DNA of 64,000 nucleotides from Chryseobacterium ginsenosidimutans (GCF_024807225.1 NZ_JANUCO010000001.1:248001-312000); one strand, 5' to 3'. Numbered from the stretch's first letter, positions 9,127 through 18,140 are shown. Made by a program: numbers and translations. The notes: a model not told the origin generated them from the letters alone.

Positions 9127-11178
9127 ATGAACTCTACTTTACAAAAAATACAAACAACGATCTTTTTGCTTTTCGGCTTTGTGCTGATATTTTCACAGCA
9201 AAAAATGAAGCTTCCGAAAGATGCCGTTTTCTATATGGAAATCAACGGAAAACAGCTTGATAAAAAGATAAACTGGGAAAAATTCAACCCTTTTTTACAG
9301 GAAGTCACCAAAAAAGGCAAGGAAAAACCGTCTTGGACAGATTATTCCAAAACAGGAATTAAATATGATGCTACACAATATCATTACGCAAGTTTTAATG
9401 ATTCTGTGAAGGCTTATACAGCTCATTTTATTGTAGATAATAAAGAAAAATTTCAGGAATTCGTAAATTCTGTCAAGAAAAAAGGACTGGAAGTTTCTAA
9501 GAAAAACAACTATTCCTACATCAACCTTGATGATGATGTTTTCGTGGCGTGGAACGGAAATCGTGCCGTCCTGAAAATGATCAGCTACAGCAAACCTTAT
9601 AAATATGATGATCTTGATGTTGCTGTTGATAGTGCTGCAATGGTCGTAGATACCGCTGCAGTAACCGCAGACAGTGCCGCTGTTGTTGTTGATTCCGCTT
9701 ATGCTGCAGAACCTTTTAATTATAAAGAAGAAATCAACTATCTGAAAGATGATATTAAAGATTTAAAGGAAGACATTAAAGGGCACAACGCGGAAATTGC
9801 AAAAATGCAAAAGGATATCAAATATCTTGAAAAGCATCACGAATATCCGAAAGAGAAAAAAGATTCGACGGATAAAGAGTATTCGGATGAGCCGCAAGTT
9901 GAAGCCGTACCTCCGCCAATTATTGATGAAGATATGGCAGAAACGGAAGATGATTTAGCCTATAAAAAAGAAACAGATTCTCTGAATATTGAGAAATTTA
10001 AGATCGTAAAAAAACTGGCGGAAGCAGATTTCGACAGCTATTTCAATTCGAATCTCGACCTTGACGTTTCTAAAGATATTCTGGCTTTCCGAGACGCCAA
10101 TTCTGATGTTTTTGTCTACACAGATTACGGCAGAATTGTGAATGAAGGGATTTATGGTAAAATGATGAAAGCTTACGAATTCGGACAGGTTTTCAATAAA
10201 ATATACAACTCCAATTCTTCATACAATTTGTATTTTGATAAAGATAAAGTAAGATTGGTAAGCAGTTATCAGCATAAAGACCCGGAAGTTCAGAAAACCT
10301 TTTCTGCAATCTATAAAGGAAAGAAAAACAAGAAACTAATGTCGCTTATCAATGACAAAAGCATTGGCTACTACTCTATTAACGTAGACGGAAGCAAGTA
10401 TTTTGATCTGATGTACAGTTTGTTTAAAAACTCCGGAGACTCAGATTATCAAAAGGAAATGGATCTGATGATGGAAACCATGAAAATTGTTCTGGACGAA
10501 GAAGCTATCTCCAAAATCGCACCTGGAAACGGGATTTTCGTGCTGAATGAATTAAAGACAAAAACGGTAGAATACACCGATTTTGACTACGACGACGATT
10601 ACAACGAGAAAGAAGTAAAGAAAACAAAAGAAGTAGCAGTACCGAATTTCACGTTTGCTTTTGCTACAGAAAATGAAGGATATTGGAATCGCGTTTTCAA
10701 TGTATTAACAACCAACAAAGTAACCGCAAAAAACTTCATCAAAAAAGGAGATTTTTATTCTTTTAAAGATGATAAAAAAGATGGTTATGTAGATCAGCTA
10801 TTCTTCACGGTAAAAGACGGAGTCGTGTATGTGACGACTGCTACAGACAATATTCTTCCTAAAAACCAATCTGATATTTCTAAAAACTGGGCAAAAGATT
10901 CAGCGAAATATCCTGCGTCGGGAAGGTTTGATATTGAGAGACTTTTGACGGGTCTGGAAAAAGAATTCAAGAGCCCTTCTGAAAGAAAAACGTTGGATTT
11001 TATGAAGAAAAATGTGGGGGAAATGTATTTTAAATCTGAAGTAAAAAGCGATAGAATAGAAACAGAATTAGATTATACGATTAAAAACTCATCAGAAAAC
11101 AGCCTGATGTATTTTTTCGATTTGTTTGATGAAGTCTACAAAAACAACGAATCTGAGAAAAAAACACCCATCTTATAA
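9127..11178 (+). CDS. Large exported protein with coiled coil, unknown function
   Basis: This is a 683-residue exported protein with a signal peptide to about residue 25 (IFSQQ). After an N-terminal domain comes an Ala/Asp/Val-rich low-complexity stretch (about 168-197). A charged coiled coil follows (about 200-245) and then a Pro/Glu-rich linker. The C-terminal half contains YDDDYNEKEVKKTKEV followed by PNFTFAF, which resembles a segment of the next gene's product; the two look like diverged paralogues. The whole resembles the DUF4836-type proteins of Bacteroidota, but I hold that loosely. It abuts the next gene with no intergenic base. Confidence 0.8.
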   Translation: MNSTLQKIQTTIFLLFGFVLIFSQQKMKLPKDAVFYMEINGKQLDKKINWEKFNPFLQEVTKKGKEKPSWTDYSKTGIKYDATQYHYASFNDSVKAYTAHFIVDNKEKFQEFVNSVKKKGLEVSKKNNYSYINLDDDVFVAWNGNRAVLKMISYSKPYKYDDLDVAVDSAAMVVDTAAVTADSAAVVVDSAYAAEPFNYKEEINYLKDDIKDLKEDIKGHNAEIAKMQKDIKYLEKHHEYPKEKKDSTDKEYSDEPQVEAVPPPIIDEDMAETEDDLAYKKETDSLNIEKFKIVKKLAEADFDSYFNSNLDLDVSKDILAFRDANSDVFVYTDYGRIVNEGIYGKMMKAYEFGQVFNKIYNSNSSYNLYFDKDKVRLVSSYQHKDPEVQKTFSAIYKGKKNKKLMSLINDKSIGYYSINVDGSKYFDLMYSLFKNSGDSDYQKEMDLMMETMKIVLDEEAISKIAPGNGIFVLNELKTKTVEYTDFDYDDDYNEKEVKKTKEVAVPNFTFAFATENEGYWNRVFNVLTTNKVTAKNFIKKGDFYSFKDDKKDGYVDQLFFTVKDGVVYVTTATDNILPKNQSDISKNWAKDSAKYPASGRFDIERLLTGLEKEFKSPSERKTLDFMKKNVGEMYFKSEVKSDRIETELDYTIKNSSENSLMYFFDLFDEVYKNNESEKKTPIL

Positions 11179-12414
11179 ATGAAAAAGAAACTTATTGTCT
11201 TAGTTGTTTTTCTGTTTGCAGGGCTTATTTATTTTGTGTTTTATCACAAAAAAAGTTCTTTCACAATTGTTTCTGCAAATGCAGATGTGATTATTTTAGT
11301 CGATGCAAAAAAACTAACGAGACAATATGTTTACAGTCTTGCAACCCATCCTTCGCAATGGTCTGGAAGCAAAAATGAAGATAAAAATTCAATTTCTATA
11401 TTAAAATCGGGAGTGGAAATTCCCGATTTTTTTCAGGTTTTCCATTTGAAGAATTCTAAATTTTCCGATTGGTACAGTGTTTTTGAATTAAAAGACAAGC
11501 AAAAATTTATTGCATTTTTAAAACAGCAAAAATTTTCAGACCAAGGAAATAATATCTTCAGAAAAGATCAGTTATACATTAAAATGTTGAATAAAAACTG
11601 TATCGTGGGAACTTCTGATCGGGGTTTTGAAAGTATCGATTATCAAAGGCTTCCTTCTTCTAAAATTAATATTCTTGATGCTGAAGAACTTATCACTGAT
11701 GGTTTGGGAACTATTTTATTCACTTCTGAAAAAGGCGGCTCCAATCTTTCTATTGAATTAAATTCTGATGAAATTATAATTAAAAACAATTTAGATTCAA
11801 ACGATCCCCCTTCTATAATTTCCAAACTGCAACAGACAAAATCTTTTATTGAAACTGAATTAAATGCCGAAAATATTAAGAATTTCAGTTCTCTTTTTGA
11901 TAAAACTTTTGCAAAATCTTCACAAATCAATTATTTTAAAGCAACTGCGAATCTTGAACAAGTAAATGATACAATAATTACTTACGGTTACGACGATAAT
12001 TTCAATGAAGTTGAAAAAAAGAGCATTCAAAAAATCGTTCAGCCGAATTATGTGATTGATCTTCAGAGTTCAAATCCAGAAAAAACAGAATATTATTTTC
12101 AGAATAAAAAATGGATCAATGCTCAGAAACAATTCACGGCAATTCCGTTTCAGCCTAATACTATTGAAAAAAATAAAACAGGTTTTGAAATAAAATCAAC
12201 CAGAAAACCCATTCAATTATCGCCTAAGTTAAACGAAAATTATATTTTTGTCAGAAATAATGCCTCATTGCTGTCTTCTTTCAAATCTTTAACAAAACCT
12301 GAAAAGAAATTAATTTCCGATATCGATTATATTTTCTACGGAAATAATGAGCAGGATTATTATTTGAAATTACAATTTAAAAAAGGAAACCTGCCTTTAA
12401 TTTTAAGATGGTAA
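11179..12414 (+). CDS. Membrane-anchored protein, related to the upstream gene product
   Basis: This is a 411-residue protein with one N-terminal membrane helix (about residues 4-21) followed by a soluble extracytoplasmic domain. No catalytic motif is visible. A segment with YDDNFNEVEKKSIQKI followed by PNYVIDL aligns by eye with a matching segment in the upstream 683-residue protein, so the two probably arose by duplication. Its ATG begins on the base after the upstream stop codon. The local AT content is higher than in neighbouring genes, especially in the middle of the gene. Confidence 0.78.
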   Translation: MKKKLIVLVVFLFAGLIYFVFYHKKSSFTIVSANADVIILVDAKKLTRQYVYSLATHPSQWSGSKNEDKNSISILKSGVEIPDFFQVFHLKNSKFSDWYSVFELKDKQKFIAFLKQQKFSDQGNNIFRKDQLYIKMLNKNCIVGTSDRGFESIDYQRLPSSKINILDAEELITDGLGTILFTSEKGGSNLSIELNSDEIIIKNNLDSNDPPSIISKLQQTKSFIETELNAENIKNFSSLFDKTFAKSSQINYFKATANLEQVNDTIITYGYDDNFNEVEKKSIQKIVQPNYVIDLQSSNPEKTEYYFQNKKWINAQKQFTAIPFQPNTIEKNKTGFEIKSTRKPIQLSPKLNENYIFVRNNASLLSSFKSLTKPEKKLISDIDYIFYGNNEQDYYLKLQFKKGNLPLILRW

Positions 12415-12427
12415 AAAATAAATACTG

Positions 12428-12766
12428 ATGGATTCTTCACAAATTGCTTTACTTAAAACTTTTACCCATTATTTCTTACATTTAGTATTTCCTGTTTTTA
12501 TTGCCTTAATTTTCTATCGCGAAAACTGGAAGAAAGTGTATCTCATTCTATTGGCAACCATGCTTGTAGACCTCGATCACCTTTTTGCCACTCCTATTTT
12601 TGATCCGAACCGCGGAAGCATCGGATTTCACTTTTTACATTCTTATTATGCCATTGCGGTGTATTTTTTGATGCTCTTCTTTAAAGGAAATATAAGAATC
12701 ATTGGCATCGGACTTTTGTTTCATATGTTGACCGATTTTCAGGATTTTTATTGTTGGAGTCATTAA
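12428..12766 (+). CDS. DUF6122 family membrane protein
   Basis: This is a 112-residue membrane protein with three or four hydrophobic helices. It has the conserved pattern of the DUF6122 family: HYFLHLVFP near the N-terminus, MLVDLDHLFATPIFDPNRGSIGFH in the middle and FHMLTDF near the end. The His/Asp-rich loop (DLDHLFA) resembles metal-dependent hydrolases of the YdjM/LexA-binding inner-membrane type, but that relation is inference. It starts 13 bases after the preceding gene, probably in the same operon. Confidence 0.82.
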   Translation: MDSSQIALLKTFTHYFLHLVFPVFIALIFYRENWKKVYLILLATMLVDLDHLFATPIFDPNRGSIGFHFLHSYYAIAVYFLMLFFKGNIRIIGIGLLFHMLTDFQDFYCWSH

Positions 12767-12829
12767 ACATTATTAATATTTTCTTTTAAAATATCAAATC
12801 TCATAGATTTTTTGTATTTTAGAGACATT

Positions 12830-13900
12830 ATGAAATTAAAGGAACTTTTACATTATACTTACATTTTTCCTCTTTTGGCAGTGGGATATTATTTCTCAGG
12901 ATTCATAGGAACAGGTGTTCTGTCTGATGTAATTGCCGGAATTTTATTAATAGGAAGTGTTTTATCTGCCGTTCATCACGCAGAAGTTGTTGCGCATAAA
13001 GTCGGCGAACCTTTCGGCACGATTATTTTGGCACTTTGTATTACGATTATTGAAGTCGCCTTAATCATTTCATTAATGGTTGCAGGTGGAGATGAAGCAA
13101 TTACACTTGCCCGTGACACAATATTTGCCGCCGTCATGATTATCCTCAACGGGATTTTAGGAATCTGCATTTTAATAGGTGGTGTAAAATATTATGAACA
13201 GTTTTTCGCAAGAACCTCTGCTACAACCTATTTGGTAAGTATTGTTTCTATTTTAGTTTTAACATTAGTTCTTCCGAATTTTACTTCGAGCGTGAACGGA
13301 CCTTTTTATAATACTCCTCAATTGATTTTCATTTCTATTGCGTGTCTCGTTATTTATGGAATATTTTTGATGGTTCAGACGGTAAGACACAGAAATTATT
13401 TCATCGTTCCGGAGGAACATCCAGAAGGAGTTTATATTCCTTCTTCTTCAAAAACTGTTATCAGCTTCGTTTTGTTGGTTATTTGTCTGGCAATTGTCGT
13501 GATGATGGCAAAAGGACTTTCTACAACGATAGAAAATATGGTGCGTGGTTTTGGAGCTCCAAAATCTTTGGTCGGAGTCATTATTGCAGGCGTAGTTCTA
13601 CTTCCTGAAGGGGTTGCGGCGATCAGAGCGGCTCGAAGCAATCAGATTCAGTCGAGTTTAAATTTGGCTCTAGGATCGGCTTTGGCGAGTATCGGATTAA
13701 CGATTCCTGCAGTTGCGATCGTTTGTATTATGTATGATATTCCTTTGGTTTTAGGATTGGACAAAAAAGACATTATCCTCCTTTCTTTATCGGTTTTTAT
13801 CGTAATGCTTTCTTTAAGTCGCGGTAAAACAAACATTTTGTACGGAACGGTTTTATTGGTAAATCTTGCCGCCTATATTTTTACGGTAATCGTTCCTTAA
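12830..13900 (+). CDS. Calcium:proton antiporter-like membrane protein (CaCA superfamily)
   Basis: This is a 356-residue protein with about 11 hydrophobic segments. Two related halves show the cation-exchanger alpha-repeat pattern. The first is GEPFGTIILALCITIIEVALI; the second is LLPEGVAAIRAARSNQIQSS followed by LGSALASIGLTIP. These are the transport-site segments of ChaA-type Ca2+(Na+)/H+ antiporters. The ATG at 12830 (MKLKELLHY) is preferred over a TTG 18 bases upstream. It probably exports Ca2+ or Na+ in exchange for protons; the exact ion is not shown by the sequence. Confidence 0.88.
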   Translation: MKLKELLHYTYIFPLLAVGYYFSGFIGTGVLSDVIAGILLIGSVLSAVHHAEVVAHKVGEPFGTIILALCITIIEVALIISLMVAGGDEAITLARDTIFAAVMIILNGILGICILIGGVKYYEQFFARTSATTYLVSIVSILVLTLVLPNFTSSVNGPFYNTPQLIFISIACLVIYGIFLMVQTVRHRNYFIVPEEHPEGVYIPSSSKTVISFVLLVICLAIVVMMAKGLSTTIENMVRGFGAPKSLVGVIIAGVVLLPEGVAAIRAARSNQIQSSLNLALGSALASIGLTIPAVAIVCIMYDIPLVLGLDKKDIILLSLSVFIVMLSLSRGKTNILYGTVLLVNLAAYIFTVIVP

Positions 13901-13944
13901 TTAAATATTATTAACAAAAACCCGCATCACGAATCTCGAAACTC

Positions 13945-14325
13945 TTACAATCTTCTCGCCAAATCCATTTTAAAAGCCATTAATTTGGCAATATTTTCGG
14001 ATTTATAAATTGCTGTATCCGCATTTTCTCCGACAAAATTTTCCTCAACCGAAATTCTCCAAAGTTCCAGCCAGCGATTGAAATGTTTCTGCTCCATCGC
14101 CTGAATTTCATTAATCGGAAAATGAACCCCCATCGGATTTCCTTTGTAAGACATCTGTCCAAAAAGAATCGATTCCCAAAACGAATACATTTTCGGTAAA
14201 TGTTTGTCCCAATCTACTTTAGCAACATCATTAAAGAAAAACCCAATCGTTTCATCCTTAACGACTTTGGCATAAAATGAATTCACAAGATGTTTAATAT
14301 CTTCTCTTGATTCCAATTTTTTCAT
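13945..14325 (-). CDS. Group III truncated haemoglobin
   Basis: This is a 126-residue haem protein of the 2/2 globin family, group III. The B-helix region reads VNSFYAKVVKDETIGFFF. The E-F region contains KMYSFWESILFG, and the proximal histidine most likely lies in the MEQKHFNRWLELW segment. Group III globins bind O2 or NO and are thought to act in nitrosative or microaerobic metabolism. It is a single gene convergent with the Ca2+ antiporter gene. Length matches the family. Confidence 0.9.
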   Translation of the reverse strand: MKKLESREDIKHLVNSFYAKVVKDETIGFFFNDVAKVDWDKHLPKMYSFWESILFGQMSYKGNPMGVHFPINEIQAMEQKHFNRWLELWRISVEENFVGENADTAIYKSENIAKLMAFKMDLARRL

Positions 14326-14629
14326 CCATCAAAGTTAATTTAAATTCAATTGAGAAATTCAATCATTGAGTTGATAAATTTCATTATCAAAAGTTTTTTT
14401 TAATCAAAAGTTTATTTTAGTTATGGTTGTAAGTCGCTGAAAACTAAGAGTTCTTTTGATAATTAAAATATTTAACCCTAAACTCTATATGCTTTTGAAT
14501 TTCATTAAAAAGGAAAGAATTTAATAAATCTACAAGTACTAGCTTAATTTAAAATGATGTTCAATCTTCCAAGAGTTGTAATAATGATCTCATAATTTTT
14601 GATGTGAACAAGAATGGGCTTACTAAAAA

Positions 14630-14884
14630 TTAGACAAGGCTGAAAAGTAAAAAAACTAAAATCAATATATTCTCAAAAAACGATGATTTGAAATACATTA
14701 AAACACCAACATATTCTGTAAAAATTGGAGATTTATTAGTTAGTTGTTGTACAGAGATTGAAGCATCAAGATTCAATTTATAATTTTCCCATTCTTTCCA
14801 GAGAAACAAGATTTCTTCATTCTCTTTAAAAAATAATTCATTTTCTACATTAATGTAATCTTCAAATGCTGACTGTTCTGGATA
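14630..14884 (-). pseudogene. Possible gene remnant, open frame without start codon
   Basis: An 84-codon open stretch on the minus strand runs from just after an in-frame TAG to a TAA, with no suitable start codon. Its translation looks protein-like: an acidic amphipathic part with DYINVENELFF and LFLWKEWENYK, then a hydrophobic tail ENILILVFLLFSLV. I do not recognise the family. The absence of a start and its place in a gene-poor stretch suggest the 3' end of a broken gene. It could also be chance. Confidence 0.25.
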
Positions 14885-15088
14885 CTATTTTGCTACACAA
14901 TAAAAAATATAAACAATTAATTTTCAGGGATTATAAATGCTGTAGTATAAATGCAGTAGTATTTTTTTATTCCCATATTTATATATTTATGCGCTATAAT
15001 TCAGCAACATACTATATCAGCAATGCTGAAATTCTATGTTTTGAGACAGAAAATATTTATAATGATGTTATTTAAATTTAAATTAAAC

Positions 15089-15319
15089 ATGTTCAGGAAA
15101 AAAAAGATTAAGTCATTATCCCTTGAAAAATTTTTACATTCCCAACCGTACTTAAGAAAAAAGCAGCAAAATCTACTTTCTCATGAGATGATAAAGATTG
15201 AAAATGGAGATGATTCAGTAGAAAGTGATTATATTAATCACAAAGGATATTACTATTATAACGGAAATAATTGGAAGAAACTAAAAACTGGAATTTTTAA
15301 AAATAGAATTTTAGATTGA
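15089..15319 (+). CDS. Small hypothetical protein (uncertain)
   Basis: This is a 76-codon frame starting ATG with a basic N-terminus (MFRKKKIKSLSLEKF) and a Tyr/Asn-rich middle (KGYYYYNGNNWKKL). No family is recognised and no clear ribosome binding site is present. It lies in the gene-poor 14.3-16.2 kb region and is followed by another open stretch and a strong terminator, so the block may be the remains of a longer gene. Confidence 0.3.
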   Translation: MFRKKKIKSLSLEKFLHSQPYLRKKQQNLLSHEMIKIENGDDSVESDYINHKGYYYYNGNNWKKLKTGIFKNRILD

Positions 15320-15327
15320 TGCTTTAG

Positions 15328-15462
15328 AAATGTATTTCTAAGCCTATTATAGATTTTGAAAATAAACTCAACGATCGGATTTTTGTTTTTCCTGTTATTC
15401 TTAATAGTTTAATGATAACAAATGGTTTAGTGCAAAAATTAAAGCAAATTCAAAAAAAATAA
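15328..15462 (+). pseudogene. Possible C-terminal gene fragment ending at a terminator
   Basis: This 44-codon open stretch without a start codon reads like the end of a protein: KPIIDFENKLNDRIFVFPV, then a Lys/Gln-rich tail. Its TAA stop lies right at the base of a GNRA-loop terminator hairpin. That placement is what the 3' end of a real transcription unit looks like. It is in a different frame from the small hypothetical gene just upstream, and joining the two would need more than one change. Confidence 0.25.
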
Positions 15463-15487
15463 AAGCATCCGCAAGGATGTTTTTTTG
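15461..15487 (+). terminator. Intrinsic terminator with GCAA tetraloop
   Basis: AAAAGCATCC, loop GCAA, GGATGTTTTTTT. The stem is seven base pairs including one G-U pair, followed by a run of seven T. No intact gene precedes it, only open-frame remnants. Confidence 0.7.
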
Positions 15488-15525
15488 TTAAAAATTGTTT
15501 ATTCCCTTTTTCGATAAACCTTTAG

Positions 15526-15630
15526 CTAGGTGGTTTTACATTGGAAATCCCCTTTCATACCGCTTCTTTTATAGTTCCTTAATACAGCAGCTAATAATTT
15601 TTCGCGCCCATACATTGGCTCTTTATTTAC
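15526..15630 (-). other. Short open minus-strand stretch, possible gene end
   Basis: A 34-residue stretch bounded by stops reads EPMYGREKLLAAVLRNYKRS then GMKGDFQC. The composition is protein-like and unlike random AT-rich DNA, but I recognise no family and there is no credible start. It is listed because it adds to the evidence that this region holds eroded genes. Confidence 0.2.
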
Positions 15631-15739
15631 TTAAAAATATTGCTTAGATTCTAAATTGATTTTGCCTGGTCTTCGATTTTTAAGCTTTAATTTTTTCTAC
15701 TCTTAAAAATAAAGAGGATAAAAATCATGTCCTGAAAAA

Positions 15740-16002
15740 GGTAGAAACTCCCATCCTTTCTTGCCACTGAATTTAATACAAATAGCAGATACATTTCATA
15801 TGTGGTAAAAAAATATAAGAATACTGATTTTAAAAATCATATTAATAAACTGAGGATCAATTACATTATCCACAAACTAAATACCTCAGAGATCCACAGA
15901 AGACATAAAGTAGGAGCTTTAGCGGAAGAATGCGGCTTTACATCACACAGTACATTTGCGACGGTGTTTAAATCTATCACAGACTTTATCAAAAGCTTTT
16001 GA
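15740..16002 (+). pseudogene. AraC-type DNA-binding domain remnant
   Basis: This frame encodes the C-terminal part of an AraC-family regulator. FNTNSRYISYVV, INKLRINYIIHKL and ALAEECGFTSHSTFATVFKSIT match the two helix-turn-helix units of the long TPR-AraC regulators common in Chryseobacterium. A stop codon at about 15750 cuts the frame upstream, so the sensory part is missing. The end reads FKSITDFIKSF, which lacks about five residues usually found between SIT and the last helix. It is eroded at both ends. An ATG-like start exists (GTG/ATG near 15800), but the product would be a 66-residue fragment. Confidence 0.7.
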
Positions 16003-16123
16003 TAAATTTCATGAAAACAATATTTTATCTTTGCATATTGATTAACAATTTTCAAATTGAAAAAATTTGTAGAAAAATATACCCTCAAAGAATCTAAGCA
16101 ATAATTATAATACTAAACCGCCG

Positions 16124-16145
16124 AGATTTCTACGGAAAGACAAAA
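16124..16145. repeat. Half copy of family A repeat
   Basis: AGATTTCTACGGAAAGACAA matches the right end of the family A copy at 41871 with one mismatch; the left half is absent. It lies 40 bases upstream of the KirBac gene. Confidence 0.5.
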
Positions 16146-16184
16146 TAGACTTGATTTTAGAATTAAAAACTAATGAGATAAAAA

Positions 16185-17156
16185 ATGGCAAGAGGATTCA
16201 GACAAAAAATTCCCCAAAAAAACACAGAAAATAGTGGTTTCGGAGACAACGCTTCCGGAAGATTTATCAATAAAGACGGGCTTCCGAACGTTCACAGAAA
16301 AGGGGTAAATATCTTCAATCGTTTCAGCTGGTATCATACGATGCTGGATTTGTCGACATTTAAGTTTCTTTCTTATTTGGTGATCGCTTATATTTTGGTG
16401 AATATTTTCTTCGCTTTCATTTATGCTGCAATCGGTGTAGAACACCTTACCGGAATCGATAAAAGTAACACGGTCAATGAATTTATCGACGTTTTTTTCT
16501 TCAGTTCACAGACTTTTACGACCGTTGGTTACGGGAGAATTGCTCCGTTGGGATTTACGGCTAGTTTAGTGGCTACATTTGAAGCTTTTCTGGGATTGCT
16601 TACCTTTGCGATTGCAACGGGACTTTTTTACGGGAGATTTTCCAGACCGAGAGCTTATTTAAAATTTTCTGATATTGCGGTTATTGCTCCGTTTAAAGGA
16701 GTTTCAGCGTTAATGTTCAGATTGGCACCTTATAAAAACAATGCTTTAACAGATGCAGATATTATTGTTTCAACAGCTATTGAAGTGATTGACGAAAGTG
16801 TTCCGAAGACTAATTTTTATACGCTAAAAACTCAATTAAACAAAATTAATACATTAGCGCTGAACTGGACAATCGTTCATAAAATAGATGAAGAATCACC
16901 GTTTTATGGATTTTCGGATGAAGATTTTAAGAATACGAATATTGAAATTATCGTTCATGTAAGAGCTTTTGATGAAGTATTTTCGAATACGGTGGTTCAA
17001 AGATCTTCTTATATTTCAAAAGAAATAATCTACGGTGCCAAATTTATCCCGATGTATTATCCTGATAAAGAGAACCTTTCCACGGTTTTGGATCTGGATA
17101 AAATTAATGATTATCAAAGAGCAGATCTTCCGGTTTTGATGGAAGAACAACTATAA
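16185..17156 (+). CDS. Inward-rectifier (KirBac-type) potassium channel
   Basis: This is a 323-residue channel subunit. It has two membrane helices, at about residues 64-88 and 122-146, flanking a pore helix and the K+ selectivity filter TVGYG at 113-117 (in SSQTFTTVGYGRIAPLG). The N-terminal slide helix contains FNRFSWYH. The C-terminal half is the cytoplasmic immunoglobulin-like Kir domain, with VMFR-type LMFRLAPYKNN, LNWTIVHKIDEESPF and VVQRSSYISKEIIYG. KirBac channels conduct K+ inward and respond to lipids and pH. It is directly joined to the next gene: the cysteine-cluster ATG follows the stop with no gap. Confidence 0.93.
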   Translation: MARGFRQKIPQKNTENSGFGDNASGRFINKDGLPNVHRKGVNIFNRFSWYHTMLDLSTFKFLSYLVIAYILVNIFFAFIYAAIGVEHLTGIDKSNTVNEFIDVFFFSSQTFTTVGYGRIAPLGFTASLVATFEAFLGLLTFAIATGLFYGRFSRPRAYLKFSDIAVIAPFKGVSALMFRLAPYKNNALTDADIIVSTAIEVIDESVPKTNFYTLKTQLNKINTLALNWTIVHKIDEESPFYGFSDEDFKNTNIEIIVHVRAFDEVFSNTVVQRSSYISKEIIYGAKFIPMYYPDKENLSTVLDLDKINDYQRADLPVLMEEQL

Positions 17157-17648
17157 ATGGATTTAGAACTTTACAAAAAACAGGCTTTACAAAGACAAAA
17201 GGAGCATAAGAAATTTCTGGACGGATTGAAAAAGAAACCGCCCAAGAATCTCGATTATATTGTTCAGGAAACGCATGATGAAGTTTTTGAAAAGGTGATC
17301 GACTGTCTTCAATGCGCTAATTGCTGCAAAACAACCGGACCTTTATACACTGAAAAAGACATTGAAAGAATTTCAAAACATCTTCGCATGAAACCCGCCG
17401 ATTTTGAAGAGAAATTTCTAAGAGTGGATGAAGACAATGATAAAGTACTGCAAAATCTTCCCTGTCATTTTTTAAATGATGACAATACCTGCTCGATCTA
17501 CGAAGTTCGCCCGAAAGCATGCAGAGAATATCCTCATACCGACCGAAAAAAGATCTATCAGATTAATAATTTGATGATTAAAAACACAGTGATATGTCCG
17601 GCTGCTTATGAATTTGTGGAGAGAATTATGAAAAATTTGGGAAAGTAA
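17157..17648 (+). CDS. YkgJ family cysteine cluster protein
   Basis: This 163-residue protein contains the Fe-S/zinc-chelate cysteine pattern of the YkgJ family: CLQCANCC (Cys50, 53, 56, 57), then CHF, CSIYEVRPKACREYP. These cysteines probably ligate a metal or an Fe-S cluster; the biochemical role is not established. It starts at the base following the KirBac channel stop codon, so the two are likely co-translated. A functional relation to the channel is not obvious. Confidence 0.9.
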   Translation: MDLELYKKQALQRQKEHKKFLDGLKKKPPKNLDYIVQETHDEVFEKVIDCLQCANCCKTTGPLYTEKDIERISKHLRMKPADFEEKFLRVDEDNDKVLQNLPCHFLNDDNTCSIYEVRPKACREYPHTDRKKIYQINNLMIKNTVICPAAYEFVERIMKNLGK

Positions 17649-17765
17649 GGTATAATCCAAAATCGGTCTTAAATAATTATAAAGTCCGTTAAATAAATAC
17701 TTTAGACATACTATTCAATACTAAGGCGGCGTTTTATTTAAACAACCATTTAAAATATTAATATT

Positions 17766-18080
17766 ATGAAAAAGTTAGTTTTAACAGCAGCGTTTACATT
17801 AGTCGGAGTAATCGCGGTATCGGCACAGACGCAAACAACAACGTCGCAAAACTCTAATAACCAAACGACAACTCAAGACCAACAAAAGAACGCACAGACC
17901 GCTTCAGGAACGGCTGTCCAAAGTCAAAATACAGCCGCAACCGCAGCGGTAGACTCAACTCCTGTTACAACAGCAACCGAAGCTCCTGCAAGTTTAAGTG
18001 CAGATACAGCCAAGGATGCAACAAAACCTGCAGACGCCGTGAAAGAAGAAAAGAAGTCTAAAAAGAAAAGATCTAAGTAG
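17766..18080 (+). CDS. Small exported Ala/Thr/Gln-rich protein
   Basis: This is a 104-residue protein with a signal peptide (about residues 1-20, ending AVSAQ). A low-complexity body rich in Thr, Gln, Asn, Ala and Asp is followed by a lysine-rich tail (KEEKKSKKKRSK). No domain is recognised. Such small disordered exported proteins are common in Chryseobacterium. A good terminator lies 30 bases downstream, so it is probably transcribed alone. Confidence 0.75.
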   Translation: MKKLVLTAAFTLVGVIAVSAQTQTTTSQNSNNQTTTQDQQKNAQTASGTAVQSQNTAATAAVDSTPVTTATEAPASLSADTAKDATKPADAVKEEKKSKKKRSK

Positions 18081-18107
18081 TATTAAATTCAAGCAAAGTA
18101 GAAATGA

Positions 18108-18140
18108 GATCCTGGAATGTAGTGTTTCAGGATTTTTTTT
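18108..18140 (+). terminator. Intrinsic terminator
   Basis: Stem ATCCTGGAA / TTTCAGGAT with one G-U pair, loop TGTAGTG and a run of eight T. It follows the small exported protein gene. Confidence 0.75.

Larger units (their letters stand above)
14326..16184. other. Gene-poor, very AT-rich region with eroded remnants
   Basis: About 1.86 kb holds no intact recognisable gene. It contains the remnants listed separately (14630, 15089, 15328, 15526, 15740), one strong terminator at 15461 and half of a dispersed repeat at 16124. The first 300 bases (14326-14630) show no protein-like frame. The region separates two conserved blocks and looks like the scar of past insertion and loss. Confidence 0.6.

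Noticed and set aside
14866..15075. 69-codon plus-strand frame in the gene-poor region
   Set aside because: It has low complexity, many Ile/Tyr/Phe/Asn from AT-rich DNA and no signal or motif; it overlaps the minus-strand remnant that looks more protein-like.
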